The notes below the pieces were generated by a model. It worked only from the letters and a program-made list of their open reading frames with translations, was not told the DNA's origin and searched no databases. Source: Methanobacteriota archaeon (GTDB lineage Archaea > Altiarchaeota > Altiarchaeia > IMC4 > QMZM01). Taken from it: 13,529 bases of DNA. Numbering within the stretch: position 1 is the first letter of the stretch; each line of letters starts with the position of its first letter. Both the position numbers and the translations under genes were made by a program. This document shows positions 5,998 through 12,504 of the stretch, one piece after another. The stretch lies in NCBI GenBank assembly GCA_903930485.1, contig CAIYYO010000196.1, positions 1 through 13,529 on the forward strand. Reading direction: 5' to 3'.

Positions 5998-7781
5998 AAA
6001 AGGGTCTTGTGGTTTCAGGGGTCCTAATCTTGTTGTTAGCGTGCAGCGGCTACGCCTTACAAAATTCGGTGTCATTCCAGCCCCTGGACGACAACGACGT
6101 AATGGCGAGCATCCTGGGAGACTACAAAGTCCCGTATACCGGCCATTTCTTTCTGAGCGCAGAGTTGTCCATTCCTGAAGACATAAAGCTAGTGACCTCC
6201 GAGAATCGGGTCGTAGGAAATGAGTTATGCCTCGGAGACAGCTTCACTCTGCAGAACAACGTGGTCGACGGAGAATACTGGGACGGCGGCGGATACGTGG
6301 ATTCTCCGCAGATCTACTGGATAAAGGACGTCACCTCCGCAGCCAGGTCTTTGATGGGATGCGGGGGAGAGAACCCTGCCGATCCGGGTGCATTCGGCGG
6401 CCCGGTGAACCAGGCGAAGATTGGCTTAGGGCTGCTTTGTGCGAAATCAGGGACCGCAGTCGACGACTACATAGCCGATGCGAAGATCAGGCCGATAAGC
6501 GGCGGCGTCGCCTGCTCTTTGAGGGAGAAGCCCGTCGATTCTCCGGGACTCGCGCAGATCGGCTCATATTATCAGGTCACCGGTAGGGAGCCGTTCATTT
6601 TTGATGCCAGCTACGACGTCGAATGCTTTTATTATTATGTCAGCCCAAAGACAGGGAACGTAGCGGTTGCCAAGCCCGTGACTTATTCAAGCTGCCGGGG
6701 CGTATCCGGTTTTTCAGGAACTCCAGCGCCCGTCGCTTCGTTCAGCACGGACGAAGGGAAGAAAGCCGCATGCTCGCAGATAACTCCCGACGCTTTCAAA
6801 GTCGGAGAGATAAAGCTGACAAAGACGATAAACGTAGTCGACCCATCTGATTCAAGCGTGGACATGAAGGTCCTCGGCTCAGGGAATCTAGTCTACGGCA
6901 ATCCGACGACGTTGAAAGTCTTAGTTCAAAACACAGGGTCATCGGCCATCACGGTAGAAGACGTCACATCGAAGACATCGGTCAACCGGCTGATATCGTG
7001 CGACGTCAAAATTGTCGAGCCAGGGAAAAACGCCGAATGCCTTCTCTCGATCACTCCCAGGCCCGGCGAAGGCTCATCCATGCAGCTCGACTACTCGTAT
7101 CTTTCATGCGGAACGGTTAAGACGTCGTCGATACAAAAGACCCTTATCGATTCAGTCAAGATACAGTCCGAATCCCTCGTGCAAGTCTATGCAATGGAAG
7201 TCCACGGAGGATGCGAGAACAGTTACTATGCGTGCAATACCCTGAACGAGGATAGCAGGCTGATGGCCGGATACAAATGCTACAAGACGCCTAACGGATT
7301 CTATGCGCCGTCCACCGAAAGGTTCGACCTGAAGTACGACCTCTCTTCCATGCCTAAAGGCAGGACCATAATCGGGGCGAAACTGCACCTCACGGCATCC
7401 AAGACGGTCAGAGAGATCTCTCTCAGGGTCTACGGGGTAAGCGTCGACGAATGGGCTCCGGCAAAATGCGCTCCTGGAGGGGACATATGCACGCAGCCAT
7501 ACTGCGCCGAATGCGCCAGGCTGAACGATCTTCCCGCGACCCTGCTTACCGAGCAGAGAATGAGGAGCGTGGGAGACTACGCACTGGACGTAACGGACTA
7601 TGTGAAGAACGGCTACGCCACGGGAAGGATGCATCAGTCGTTCCAGGTGCGCGGGACGGAAGGGCTGTGGGAAAAAGACGGAGCAAGCTCATGCGGCAAG
7701 GAGAATGCATGGGCACAGCAGGACTCGTCCTTCTATGCCGGAGGAGCGCTGGCGCCTTATCTGGAAGTGGCGTATAAATAA
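5994..7781 (+). CDS. Secreted cysteine-rich protein B2 with DNRLRE-like domain
   Basis: This 595-residue protein is a B1 paralogue. It starts in the ATGA overlap with A2, with AGAGG 6 nt upstream of the ATG. The N-terminal 20 residues are a signal sequence. They include LLAC at 14-17, which could be a lipobox, though B1 has no equivalent. The N-terminal region, about 22-280, keeps the B1 cysteines (79, 149, 174, 211, 234) and the DVECFYYY block. The Ig-like domain is at about 288-387 (cysteines 336 and 349). The DNRLRE/CBM96-like sandwich is at about 398-594, with ERFDLKYDL, a LDVTDYVK block and the terminal APYLEVAY. The cysteine loop at 492-507 matches that of B1. The protein ends exactly at the domain end and lacks the B1 cysteine-rich tail. 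No membrane anchor at the C-terminus. Function unknown. Confidence 0.85.
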   Translation: MKKGLVVSGVLILLLACSGYALQNSVSFQPLDDNDVMASILGDYKVPYTGHFFLSAELSIPEDIKLVTSENRVVGNELCLGDSFTLQNNVVDGEYWDGGGYVDSPQIYWIKDVTSAARSLMGCGGENPADPGAFGGPVNQAKIGLGLLCAKSGTAVDDYIADAKIRPISGGVACSLREKPVDSPGLAQIGSYYQVTGREPFIFDASYDVECFYYYVSPKTGNVAVAKPVTYSSCRGVSGFSGTPAPVASFSTDEGKKAACSQITPDAFKVGEIKLTKTINVVDPSDSSVDMKVLGSGNLVYGNPTTLKVLVQNTGSSAITVEDVTSKTSVNRLISCDVKIVEPGKNAECLLSITPRPGEGSSMQLDYSYLSCGTVKTSSIQKTLIDSVKIQSESLVQVYAMEVHGGCENSYYACNTLNEDSRLMAGYKCYKTPNGFYAPSTERFDLKYDLSSMPKGRTIIGAKLHLTASKTVREISLRVYGVSVDEWAPAKCAPGGDICTQPYCAECARLNDLPATLLTEQRMRSVGDYALDVTDYVKNGYATGRMHQSFQVRGTEGLWEKDGASSCGKENAWAQQDSSFYAGGALAPYLEVAYK

Positions 7782-7787
7782 ATAAAC
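7774..7787 (-). terminator. Possible T-rich terminator of the leftward operon
   Basis: Just after the stop of the leftward flavoprotein gene, the - strand reads GTTTATTTATTTAT. It is T-rich but interrupted, and it overlaps the end of B2. It is the only candidate in the 11-nt convergent gap and its surroundings. Confidence 0.25.
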
Positions 7788-7792
7788 GGGGC

Positions 7793-9148
7793 CTATCTCT
7801 TCTCTTTCTCCCTCGTCCTCTTCATCTTCCTGTAAGCGTTCTCGGCCGCGAGTACTATGGGATTATGGGACGGCGCAAGCGGCGGAGTATAGCAATACTC
7901 CAGCCTGACCAGGTCCTCTACGGTCGCCTTCCTTGATATCGCGAACGTCAGCAGATTGATCTTTCCTGCGACGCCTCCGCCTCCGACAACCTGGGCGCCG
8001 ATTATCTTCCCGTCCTTGGCTTCGAATAACAGCTTGAGCTCGAGCCATTTGCCTTTGGGATAATATTCGGCCGTCGTCGTCGACTTGACACGGCCGGTCA
8101 CGGTCTCAATGCCTTCGGCTTTTGCCTCCTTTTCCGTCAAGCCGCACCTGCCGACTTCTAGGTCGAATATCTTCAGTATGGTAGAGCCAAGTACTCCGTC
8201 GAATACTGCGTGTCCTCCTGCGGCGTTTATCCCCGCGACCGTGCCCTGCCGGATCGCGGTCGTTCCGAGGAGGCTTGGCATGTGCTTGCCGGTTAGAACT
8301 GATTTCGTGATAGTGCAGTCGCCTGCGGCATAGATGCCCTTGACGTTCGTCTCGGTGTACTCGTCGGTCTTTATCCCGCCGCCTGAGACCTCGATGCCGG
8401 TGTTCTCGACTATCTTTATCCCGGGTCGCACGCCCGTCGACAAGACTACGATGTCTGCAGGGATCTCGCGCCCGGCGACCTTGACTGCCATGACCTTATC
8501 GGCTCCGACGATCTCTTCCACGTTCTTGCCTTTCACAAGTTCGATCCCTTTTTCTTCGAGCTTTTTCTCTATCAGCTGGCAGTAGTCCGGATCGAAGAGC
8601 CTGCATAGTACATATTCAAGGCCTTCCACGAGCGCGACTTTGATGCCGAGTTCCCTGAATGCAGCAGCAGCTTCGAGGCCGATCGGCCCTCCGCCTACGA
8701 CGACCGCGTGCTTCGCATCCTTTGTGGCTTCGGATATCTTCTGCGCATCCTCTATCCTGTGTAGGGTGTATACGTTCCTTAGATGTGCGCCCTTTATCGG
8801 CGGGATGGACGGATTGCCGCCGGTGGCGATTATCAGCCTGCCGTATGGTATCTCGGTATGTTTCGTCTTTACCGTCTTGTTTTTGACGTCGATGGATACT
8901 GCTTCGCCGAACACGTATTTTATCCCGCTCATCTTGCAGATGTCTTCCAGGCCTTTGGATATCTTGCCGAAGTCTTCTATCTCCCGGCTTATGACGAAAG
9001 GCAGGGCGCACGGAGAATAAGAGAGGCAGTCCTTGGTTATCAGCGTGATATCGGTTTCAAAGCTCGTCTTCTTGGCCGCGAGAGCGGCTGTAAGGCCTGC
9101 GCCTCCCCCGCCGATTATTACTAGACCATGTTTTGAAATAGTGTTCAT
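7793..9148 (-). CDS. FAD-dependent pyridine nucleotide-disulfide oxidoreductase (CoA-disulfide reductase/NADH oxidase/polysulfide reductase type)
   Basis: This 451-residue flavoprotein has an FAD site IIGGGGAG at 11-18, an NAD(P)H site VVVGGGPIGLEA at 149-160, a second FAD motif GIYAAGDC at 271-278, and a C-terminal dimerisation domain with YTPPLAPSHNP at 420-430. The SYSPCALPF block places a single redox cysteine at 47, as in the CoA-disulfide reductase/NADH oxidase/NAD(P)H polysulfide reductase branch, not the CxxxxC dithiol branch. Members reduce CoA disulfide, polysulfide, persulfide or O2, and sequence alone does not separate these. It is the last gene of the homocysteine operon, 20 nt after UPF0280. 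This suggests a role in supplying reduced sulfur or keeping thiols reduced for that pathway, which is inference. It converges with B2 across 11 nt. Confidence 0.9.
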   Translation of the reverse strand: MNTISKHGLVIIGGGGAGLTAALAAKKTSFETDITLITKDCLSYSPCALPFVISREIEDFGKISKGLEDICKMSGIKYVFGEAVSIDVKNKTVKTKHTEIPYGRLIIATGGNPSIPPIKGAHLRNVYTLHRIEDAQKISEATKDAKHAVVVGGGPIGLEAAAAFRELGIKVALVEGLEYVLCRLFDPDYCQLIEKKLEEKGIELVKGKNVEEIVGADKVMAVKVAGREIPADIVVLSTGVRPGIKIVENTGIEVSGGGIKTDEYTETNVKGIYAAGDCTITKSVLTGKHMPSLLGTTAIRQGTVAGINAAGGHAVFDGVLGSTILKIFDLEVGRCGLTEKEAKAEGIETVTGRVKSTTTAEYYPKGKWLELKLLFEAKDGKIIGAQVVGGGGVAGKINLLTFAISRKATVEDLVRLEYCYTPPLAPSHNPIVLAAENAYRKMKRTREKEKR

Positions 9149-9168
9149 TTTATGCTCTTTACGCTATT

Positions 9169-9870
9169 CTACTTTGGATTAGCCGTTTTTATTAGGGACG
9201 GGACTCTTCCCCAGACACCGAGCTCTGCCCCTTTGACTATCGCAACCCCCCTGACCCCGTCGATGGATTTCGCCTTCGCGAGCCCCTTCGCCAGCGCATC
9301 ATGGCCCACGACTACGTTTCCGATCGCCGTCGCCGCGGCGTCGGCTAGGGCTGCAGTCGAAGCGAATACCGTCACAGCATCGCCTTTCCCGAGGCTGATC
9401 GAAGGCCCCACAGAATCCGAGCTAGTGCATACCCCTAGAGGGGTATCCTCGGGCAAAACCTCGAACCCGAACCTCTCCGAGAACTTGGAGGGCCCGGCGT
9501 GTACTCCTATCTTCCTAGGTTGGGTTATCTTCATGAATATGTCTCCGCCGTTCTCGACGATAACCTCTTCGGCTCCCTTCTCGAGGAAAAAATTCCCGAC
9601 GAGGTCGGAGAACGCGCCCGCGACCGAGGCCATCGGACCGACGCCCGCCTTTTCCGCGGCATCGGCCATTGAATGCACTATTGCCGGAGCATTTTTGTCG
9701 ACCGGCACCGGTTCGTAGGATGAAAGAAACAAGGGCTCCTTCTGTATATATCTCTCCAGCAGGCCGTAATTTTCTATCAACACCGTCAGCGCTTTTTTAT
9801 CCAGGCTGACCGGGGCAAGGATTATCAGATGAGTCTGCTTATAGCTTATTTGCGACCTCGCCAGCTTCAT
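9169..9870 (-). CDS. UPF0280 family (ApbE-like) protein, homocysteine biosynthesis accessory
   Basis: This 233-residue protein belongs to the UPF0280/COG2122 family, which is related to the ApbE flavin-transferase fold. Visible signatures are GPMASVAGAFSDLVG at 78-92, VENGGDIF at 105-112, GVCTSSDSVGPSISLGKGD at 146-164, and an ADAAATAIGN block at 176-185 like the end of ApbE. In Methanosarcina the homologue MA1715 has been linked genetically to homocysteine synthesis together with the DUF39 and NIL-ferredoxin proteins; its exact chemistry is not known to me. The start is placed at 9870: it lies 4 nt after the upstream stop with AGGAG 10 nt before it. A longer in-frame start at 9918 would overlap the ferredoxin gene by 44 nt with a non-family extension. 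Confidence 0.88.
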   Translation of the reverse strand: MKLARSQISYKQTHLIILAPVSLDKKALTVLIENYGLLERYIQKEPLFLSSYEPVPVDKNAPAIVHSMADAAEKAGVGPMASVAGAFSDLVGNFFLEKGAEEVIVENGGDIFMKITQPRKIGVHAGPSKFSERFGFEVLPEDTPLGVCTSSDSVGPSISLGKGDAVTVFASTAALADAAATAIGNVVVGHDALAKGLAKAKSIDGVRGVAIVKGAELGVWGRVPSLIKTANPK

Positions 9871-9874
9871 TTCC

Positions 9875-10273
9875 TCAGTACTCCTGGATGGATAACGACC
9901 GTCTCGGGCAGACCTCAAGGCATATGCCGCAGCGGTGGCATTTTTCTTTCTCGATCTTTATGCTGCCTTCTTTGTCGAAGGATATCGCGCCCGCCGGGCA
10001 GACTGATATGCAGGCGCCGCAGTTGACGCACCTCTCCTCTTCGTTGATTATGCCTTTTCGCAATTTGCTTACCTCGACGCCCTTCCTGGTCAGTATCTCG
10101 ACCACCTTCTTCTGTTTCTCTTCGTCGCCGAGGACGCTTATGACGATCGTTCCCTCGTTGTAGTCGACCTTTGCCCGCAGTATGTTGAGCACCGTCCCTG
10201 TCTCGAGTATAGTCTCGGCCAGTACCGGCGAAGACACGACGTCTGACGGGAATTTAAGGATGTATTTGTTCAT
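9875..10273 (-). CDS. NIL domain/2x[4Fe-4S] ferredoxin protein of homocysteine biosynthesis
   Basis: This 132-residue protein has an N-terminal NIL-type ligand domain (about 1-75) like the one in methionine ABC transporter ATPases. A bacterial-type ferredoxin domain follows, with two full cluster motifs: cysteines 82, 85, 88, 92 and 112, 115, 118, 122. The architecture and length match the methanogen protein MA1822. Genetics ties MA1822, with the DUF39 protein, to reductive formation of homocysteine from aspartate semialdehyde and sulfide. It probably delivers electrons to the DUF39 enzyme. It starts 4 nt after the DUF39 stop with AGGAGG 7 nt before the ATG, so the two genes are co-transcribed. 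Confidence 0.93.
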   Translation of the reverse strand: MNKYILKFPSDVVSSPVLAETILETGTVLNILRAKVDYNEGTIVISVLGDEEKQKKVVEILTRKGVEVSKLRKGIINEEERCVNCGACISVCPAGAISFDKEGSIKIEKEKCHRCGICLEVCPRRSLSIQEY

Positions 10274-10277
10274 GTTA

Positions 10278-11765
10278 CTACCTCCTGTTAAGTACCTTGT
10301 TGATATCTGATGAAGTCACGATGCCTATGACCTTGCGGTCGTCGTCCACGACCGGCGTAGAGTTGACCTGATGCTTGCCCAGCCTCCTGGCTACGACGTC
10401 CACGTATTCGCCCTTCCTCGAAGTGATGACTTTTGTAGTCATGATGTCCTCAAGCCTGGTCTTCTTGGTAGCGATGGCTTTCGTCAGATCCCACGCCGTA
10501 ACGATGCCTGCAAGCTTGCCTTCTTCGTCGATTATCGGGACCTGGTCGATGTTATTGTCCACAATAAGCACGGACACCCGGCCGATCGAGTCCGTCGGTG
10601 ACGCATAAATCACTTTCTTCGTCATCACGTCGTTGACGAACGGCGTTTCAGACTTCGGCTTCATCGGCTTTAAGACGGTATCCTTCGGAAGAGTTTCGAC
10701 TGGCTTGGTCAGGTAGAATTCCTTGGCCTCGATCCATTGCTTGAGCTGCTCCATTATCTTGATCGAAACCTTCATGCTGGATAATGGGCTGCTCCTGACC
10801 TGTTTGCCGTCGATTGCGACCTTGCCTGAGAACAATTCCTCGTAAGACACCTCCCTGACGACCGGGCGGTCGCGCCTCTGGACCCCGTAGTCGAGTATCT
10901 TGACCGAGATGTCTTTGTTACGGATCGCGGTCCTCCTTGCCATGTCTTCGTCCAGGATCGGTATCGGGATGCCTATCCCTACGAAAAGCGACGTCCCATA
11001 GCCCTGGACCGTCGCGCCCTTGAGATATTCGTCCGACATCTCTTTAAGGTTGCCCTTGACTGATATCGTGCCGAAGCCGACCTTCGGATTATGCTGCGTG
11101 CCCTCTCCGGTAACGTATCCTTTGGCCCCGCCCAAAAATATCCTAGTGCCGAAGCCGATGGTCCTGTACTCCGGATCGTTCATCAACGGATTGATTTCTC
11201 CGCAGCCTGCGAAGTTCACGTTCTTTTTGTTTGATAACAGCGTGCCCATGTAAGTGTAGAGGACCGTGTCAGAGGAGTTCGTTGCCGCGTTGTACCTCTG
11301 GTAGGCGTTCCTGGGATTGAAGAGCATCGCCTGGTTTACGTCGTTCAATGTGACTGAGGTTGCTGCCTTCTTTCTAGGGTAGCAGTCTGTCCCGTACGCC
11401 TCTGCCCTCAGGTTTATCTCGCGCCCGGCCACAAGGTCTTCTATGACGTGGCCGCCGCCGTACTCAAAGCCTTTCTCGTCGCTGATCTGCGCCGCGCCGA
11501 TGTATGTGTCCACTGCGGCTATTCCAGTGTAGGCCTCCACGTCGTTGAGCCAGACCTTCGTCATCTTGATAGGCGGGTCGGAGTGGCCGAAGTTTATGAA
11601 AGCGCCTGAAGAGCACATCATTCCAAAGGTTCCCGTTGTCACTATGTCGACTTCCTCGGCTGCTTTCTTCGGGTTTTCCTCGAAGATGTCGGGCATCTCG
11701 TCGGCCCTGACGACTACGGCGTCGCCGTTCCTGATCTTCTTGTTTATGTCTTCGATGGTTTTCAT
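10278..11765 (-). CDS. DUF39-CBS homocysteine biosynthesis protein
   Basis: This 495-residue protein has a DUF39 domain (about 1-365) followed by a CBS pair (about 377-435 and 438-495), with GIVTAWD at 420-426 and GIVTSSD at 481-487. This is the full architecture of MA1821 and MJ0100. The family is needed for homocysteine synthesis from aspartate semialdehyde and sulfide in methanogens, an alternative to acetylhomoserine-based routes. Cysteines 51 (MCSSGA), 128 (TDCYP) and 188 (AGCGEINP) are the candidates for a persulfide or catalytic role; the first two sit in the most family-like blocks. The CBS pair of MJ0100 binds SAM and methylthioadenosine, so end-product feedback is likely. It is the first gene of a four-gene operon, with a TATA box about 47 nt upstream and only a weak Shine-Dalgarno (TGGGG). 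Confidence 0.95.
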   Translation of the reverse strand: MKTIEDINKKIRNGDAVVVRADEMPDIFEENPKKAAEEVDIVTTGTFGMMCSSGAFINFGHSDPPIKMTKVWLNDVEAYTGIAAVDTYIGAAQISDEKGFEYGGGHVIEDLVAGREINLRAEAYGTDCYPRKKAATSVTLNDVNQAMLFNPRNAYQRYNAATNSSDTVLYTYMGTLLSNKKNVNFAGCGEINPLMNDPEYRTIGFGTRIFLGGAKGYVTGEGTQHNPKVGFGTISVKGNLKEMSDEYLKGATVQGYGTSLFVGIGIPIPILDEDMARRTAIRNKDISVKILDYGVQRRDRPVVREVSYEELFSGKVAIDGKQVRSSPLSSMKVSIKIMEQLKQWIEAKEFYLTKPVETLPKDTVLKPMKPKSETPFVNDVMTKKVIYASPTDSIGRVSVLIVDNNIDQVPIIDEEGKLAGIVTAWDLTKAIATKKTRLEDIMTTKVITSRKGEYVDVVARRLGKHQVNSTPVVDDDRKVIGIVTSSDINKVLNRR

Positions 11766-11796
11766 GCTTGCCCCAGGTTTTTTTCAGGATTAATTA

Positions 11797-11842
11797 TATG
11801 CAATATTCCTATATAAATACTATATCAGAGGAAATATGCATA
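11797..11842. promoter_or_regulatory. Imperfect inverted repeat, candidate operator in the divergent promoter region
   Basis: The - strand arm (11810 to 11797) reads AGGAATATTGCATA and the + strand arm (11829 to 11842) reads AGGAAATATGCATA. They match at 11 of 14 positions, with AGGAA and TGCATA both perfect. The 18-bp centre holds the DUF39 TATA box, and the right arm ends 10 bp before the TATA box of the HTH-CBS gene. A protein bound here could control both directions. The neighbouring HTH-CBS protein is the natural candidate, by inference. Confidence 0.45.
11812..11819 (-). promoter_or_regulatory. TATA box of the homocysteine operon
   Basis: On the - strand this reads TATTTATA, identical to the A2-B2 box. 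A start site about 29 nt downstream would fall near 11790, giving a leader of about 25 nt before the ATG at 11765. Confidence 0.6.
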
Positions 11843-11851
11843 ATAACATAA

Positions 11852-11859
11852 TTTTTATA
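11852..11859 (+). promoter_or_regulatory. TATA box of the HTH-CBS gene (leaderless)
   Basis: TTTTTATA begins 30 nt before the ATG at 11882, so the mRNA should have no or almost no leader. This favours the ATG at 11882 over the in-frame one at 11888. Confidence 0.6.
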
Positions 11860-11881
11860 GCCCGGATACGTAATCATTAAC

Positions 11882-12442
11882 ATGCAAATGCCGGACCTTG
11901 AGCGTATAATCATGATGCGGAAGTCACTTGGCCTCACCCAGACAGAGCTCGCAAAAAGAGCCGGCACAAGCCAGTCCCTCATAGCGAGGATAGAAGCAGG
12001 GTCCGTCGACCCGAGGTACTCCAAGGTCGTAAAAATATTCACCGCCCTGGACATAGGAAAGAAAAAAGGCATCACGGCCAAAGAGATCATGACGACGGAC
12101 GTCGTTAACGTTCAAACCGTCGATACGATGAGGACCGCGGTCAACAAGATGAAAAAACACAACGTATCCCAGCTACCTGTCCTCGAAGGCAGGAACCAAA
12201 GAGGCTCGATATCGGAAGGCGTTATCATGAATCAGATCTCCAAAGGAGGAAACATCGCCGCCATATCGGAAAGGAAAGTAGGGGAATACATGGAAGAGCC
12301 GCTTCCCCAGGTGAACCCCGACACGAACATAGGCACGCTATCGTCCCTCCTTGAGCACAGCAAAGCCGTGCTCGTGACCGACAAGGGAACCATACGGGGC
12401 ATCGTGACGAAGGCCGACCTCCTGAAAGTCGTAAGGGCCTAG
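11882..12442 (+). CDS. HTH (XRE-type) CBS-pair transcriptional regulator
   Basis: This 186-residue protein has an XRE-type helix-turn-helix at about 5-58, with the typical LGLTQTELAKRAGTSQSLIARIE run at 16-38. Two CBS motifs follow at about 66-125 and 132-186. The second keeps the canonical nucleotide-site motif GIVTKAD (173-179). The first is degenerate, GSISEGV (108-114), lacking the Thr and Asp, so perhaps only one ligand site is active. This HTH-CBS architecture is widespread in archaea, and its ligands are mostly adenosyl compounds. It is transcribed divergently from the DUF39 operon across 116 bp containing an inverted repeat. It is therefore a plausible autoregulated repressor or activator of homocysteine synthesis that senses SAM or a related nucleotide; that role is inference. 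Confidence 0.9.
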   Translation: MQMPDLERIIMMRKSLGLTQTELAKRAGTSQSLIARIEAGSVDPRYSKVVKIFTALDIGKKKGITAKEIMTTDVVNVQTVDTMRTAVNKMKKHNVSQLPVLEGRNQRGSISEGVIMNQISKGGNIAAISERKVGEYMEEPLPQVNPDTNIGTLSSLLEHSKAVLVTDKGTIRGIVTKADLLKVVRA

Positions 12443-12452
12443 AATAGGAATG

Positions 12453-12460
12453 CATTTATA
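12453..12460 (+). promoter_or_regulatory. Possible TATA box for the dehydratase gene
   Basis: CATTTATA lies 52 nt before the ATG at 12505 and would give a leader of about 22 nt holding a weak AAGGG. A second A/T-rich element, TTAAATAT at 12474-12481, lies 31 nt before the ATG and would instead give a leaderless mRNA. The choice is open. Confidence 0.4.
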
Positions 12461-12504
12461 GGACCGTAATCAGATTAAATATCCAACGAATAGAAAAAGG
12501 GAAA

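Larger units (their letters stand above)
546..7781 (+). repeat. Tandem duplication of a two-gene surface-protein operon with its promoter
   Basis: Unit 1 is 546-4278 and unit 2 is 4325-7781. Each holds a TATTTAT(A) box, an A gene starting exactly 29 nt from the first base of the box, and a B gene overlapping the A stop by ATGA. A1/A2 share blocks such as FGSPLV, KIPKNAKPGYY and LPVGVYVA. B1/B2 share IPEDIKL/IPEDLKL, SECDV-like blocks around a conserved cysteine, RFDLKY and an APYLE ending. Divergence is high, so this is an old duplication and not a recent copy. Confidence 0.85.

Noticed and set aside
2236..7781. B proteins as archaeal fusexins (HAP2/Fsx1-like fusogens)
   Set aside because: They are cysteine-rich, beta-rich surface proteins of similar size, but they lack the C-terminal membrane helix a fusogen needs. 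I see no fusion-loop signature, and the C-terminal domain looks DNRLRE-like. A structural comparison could reopen this.
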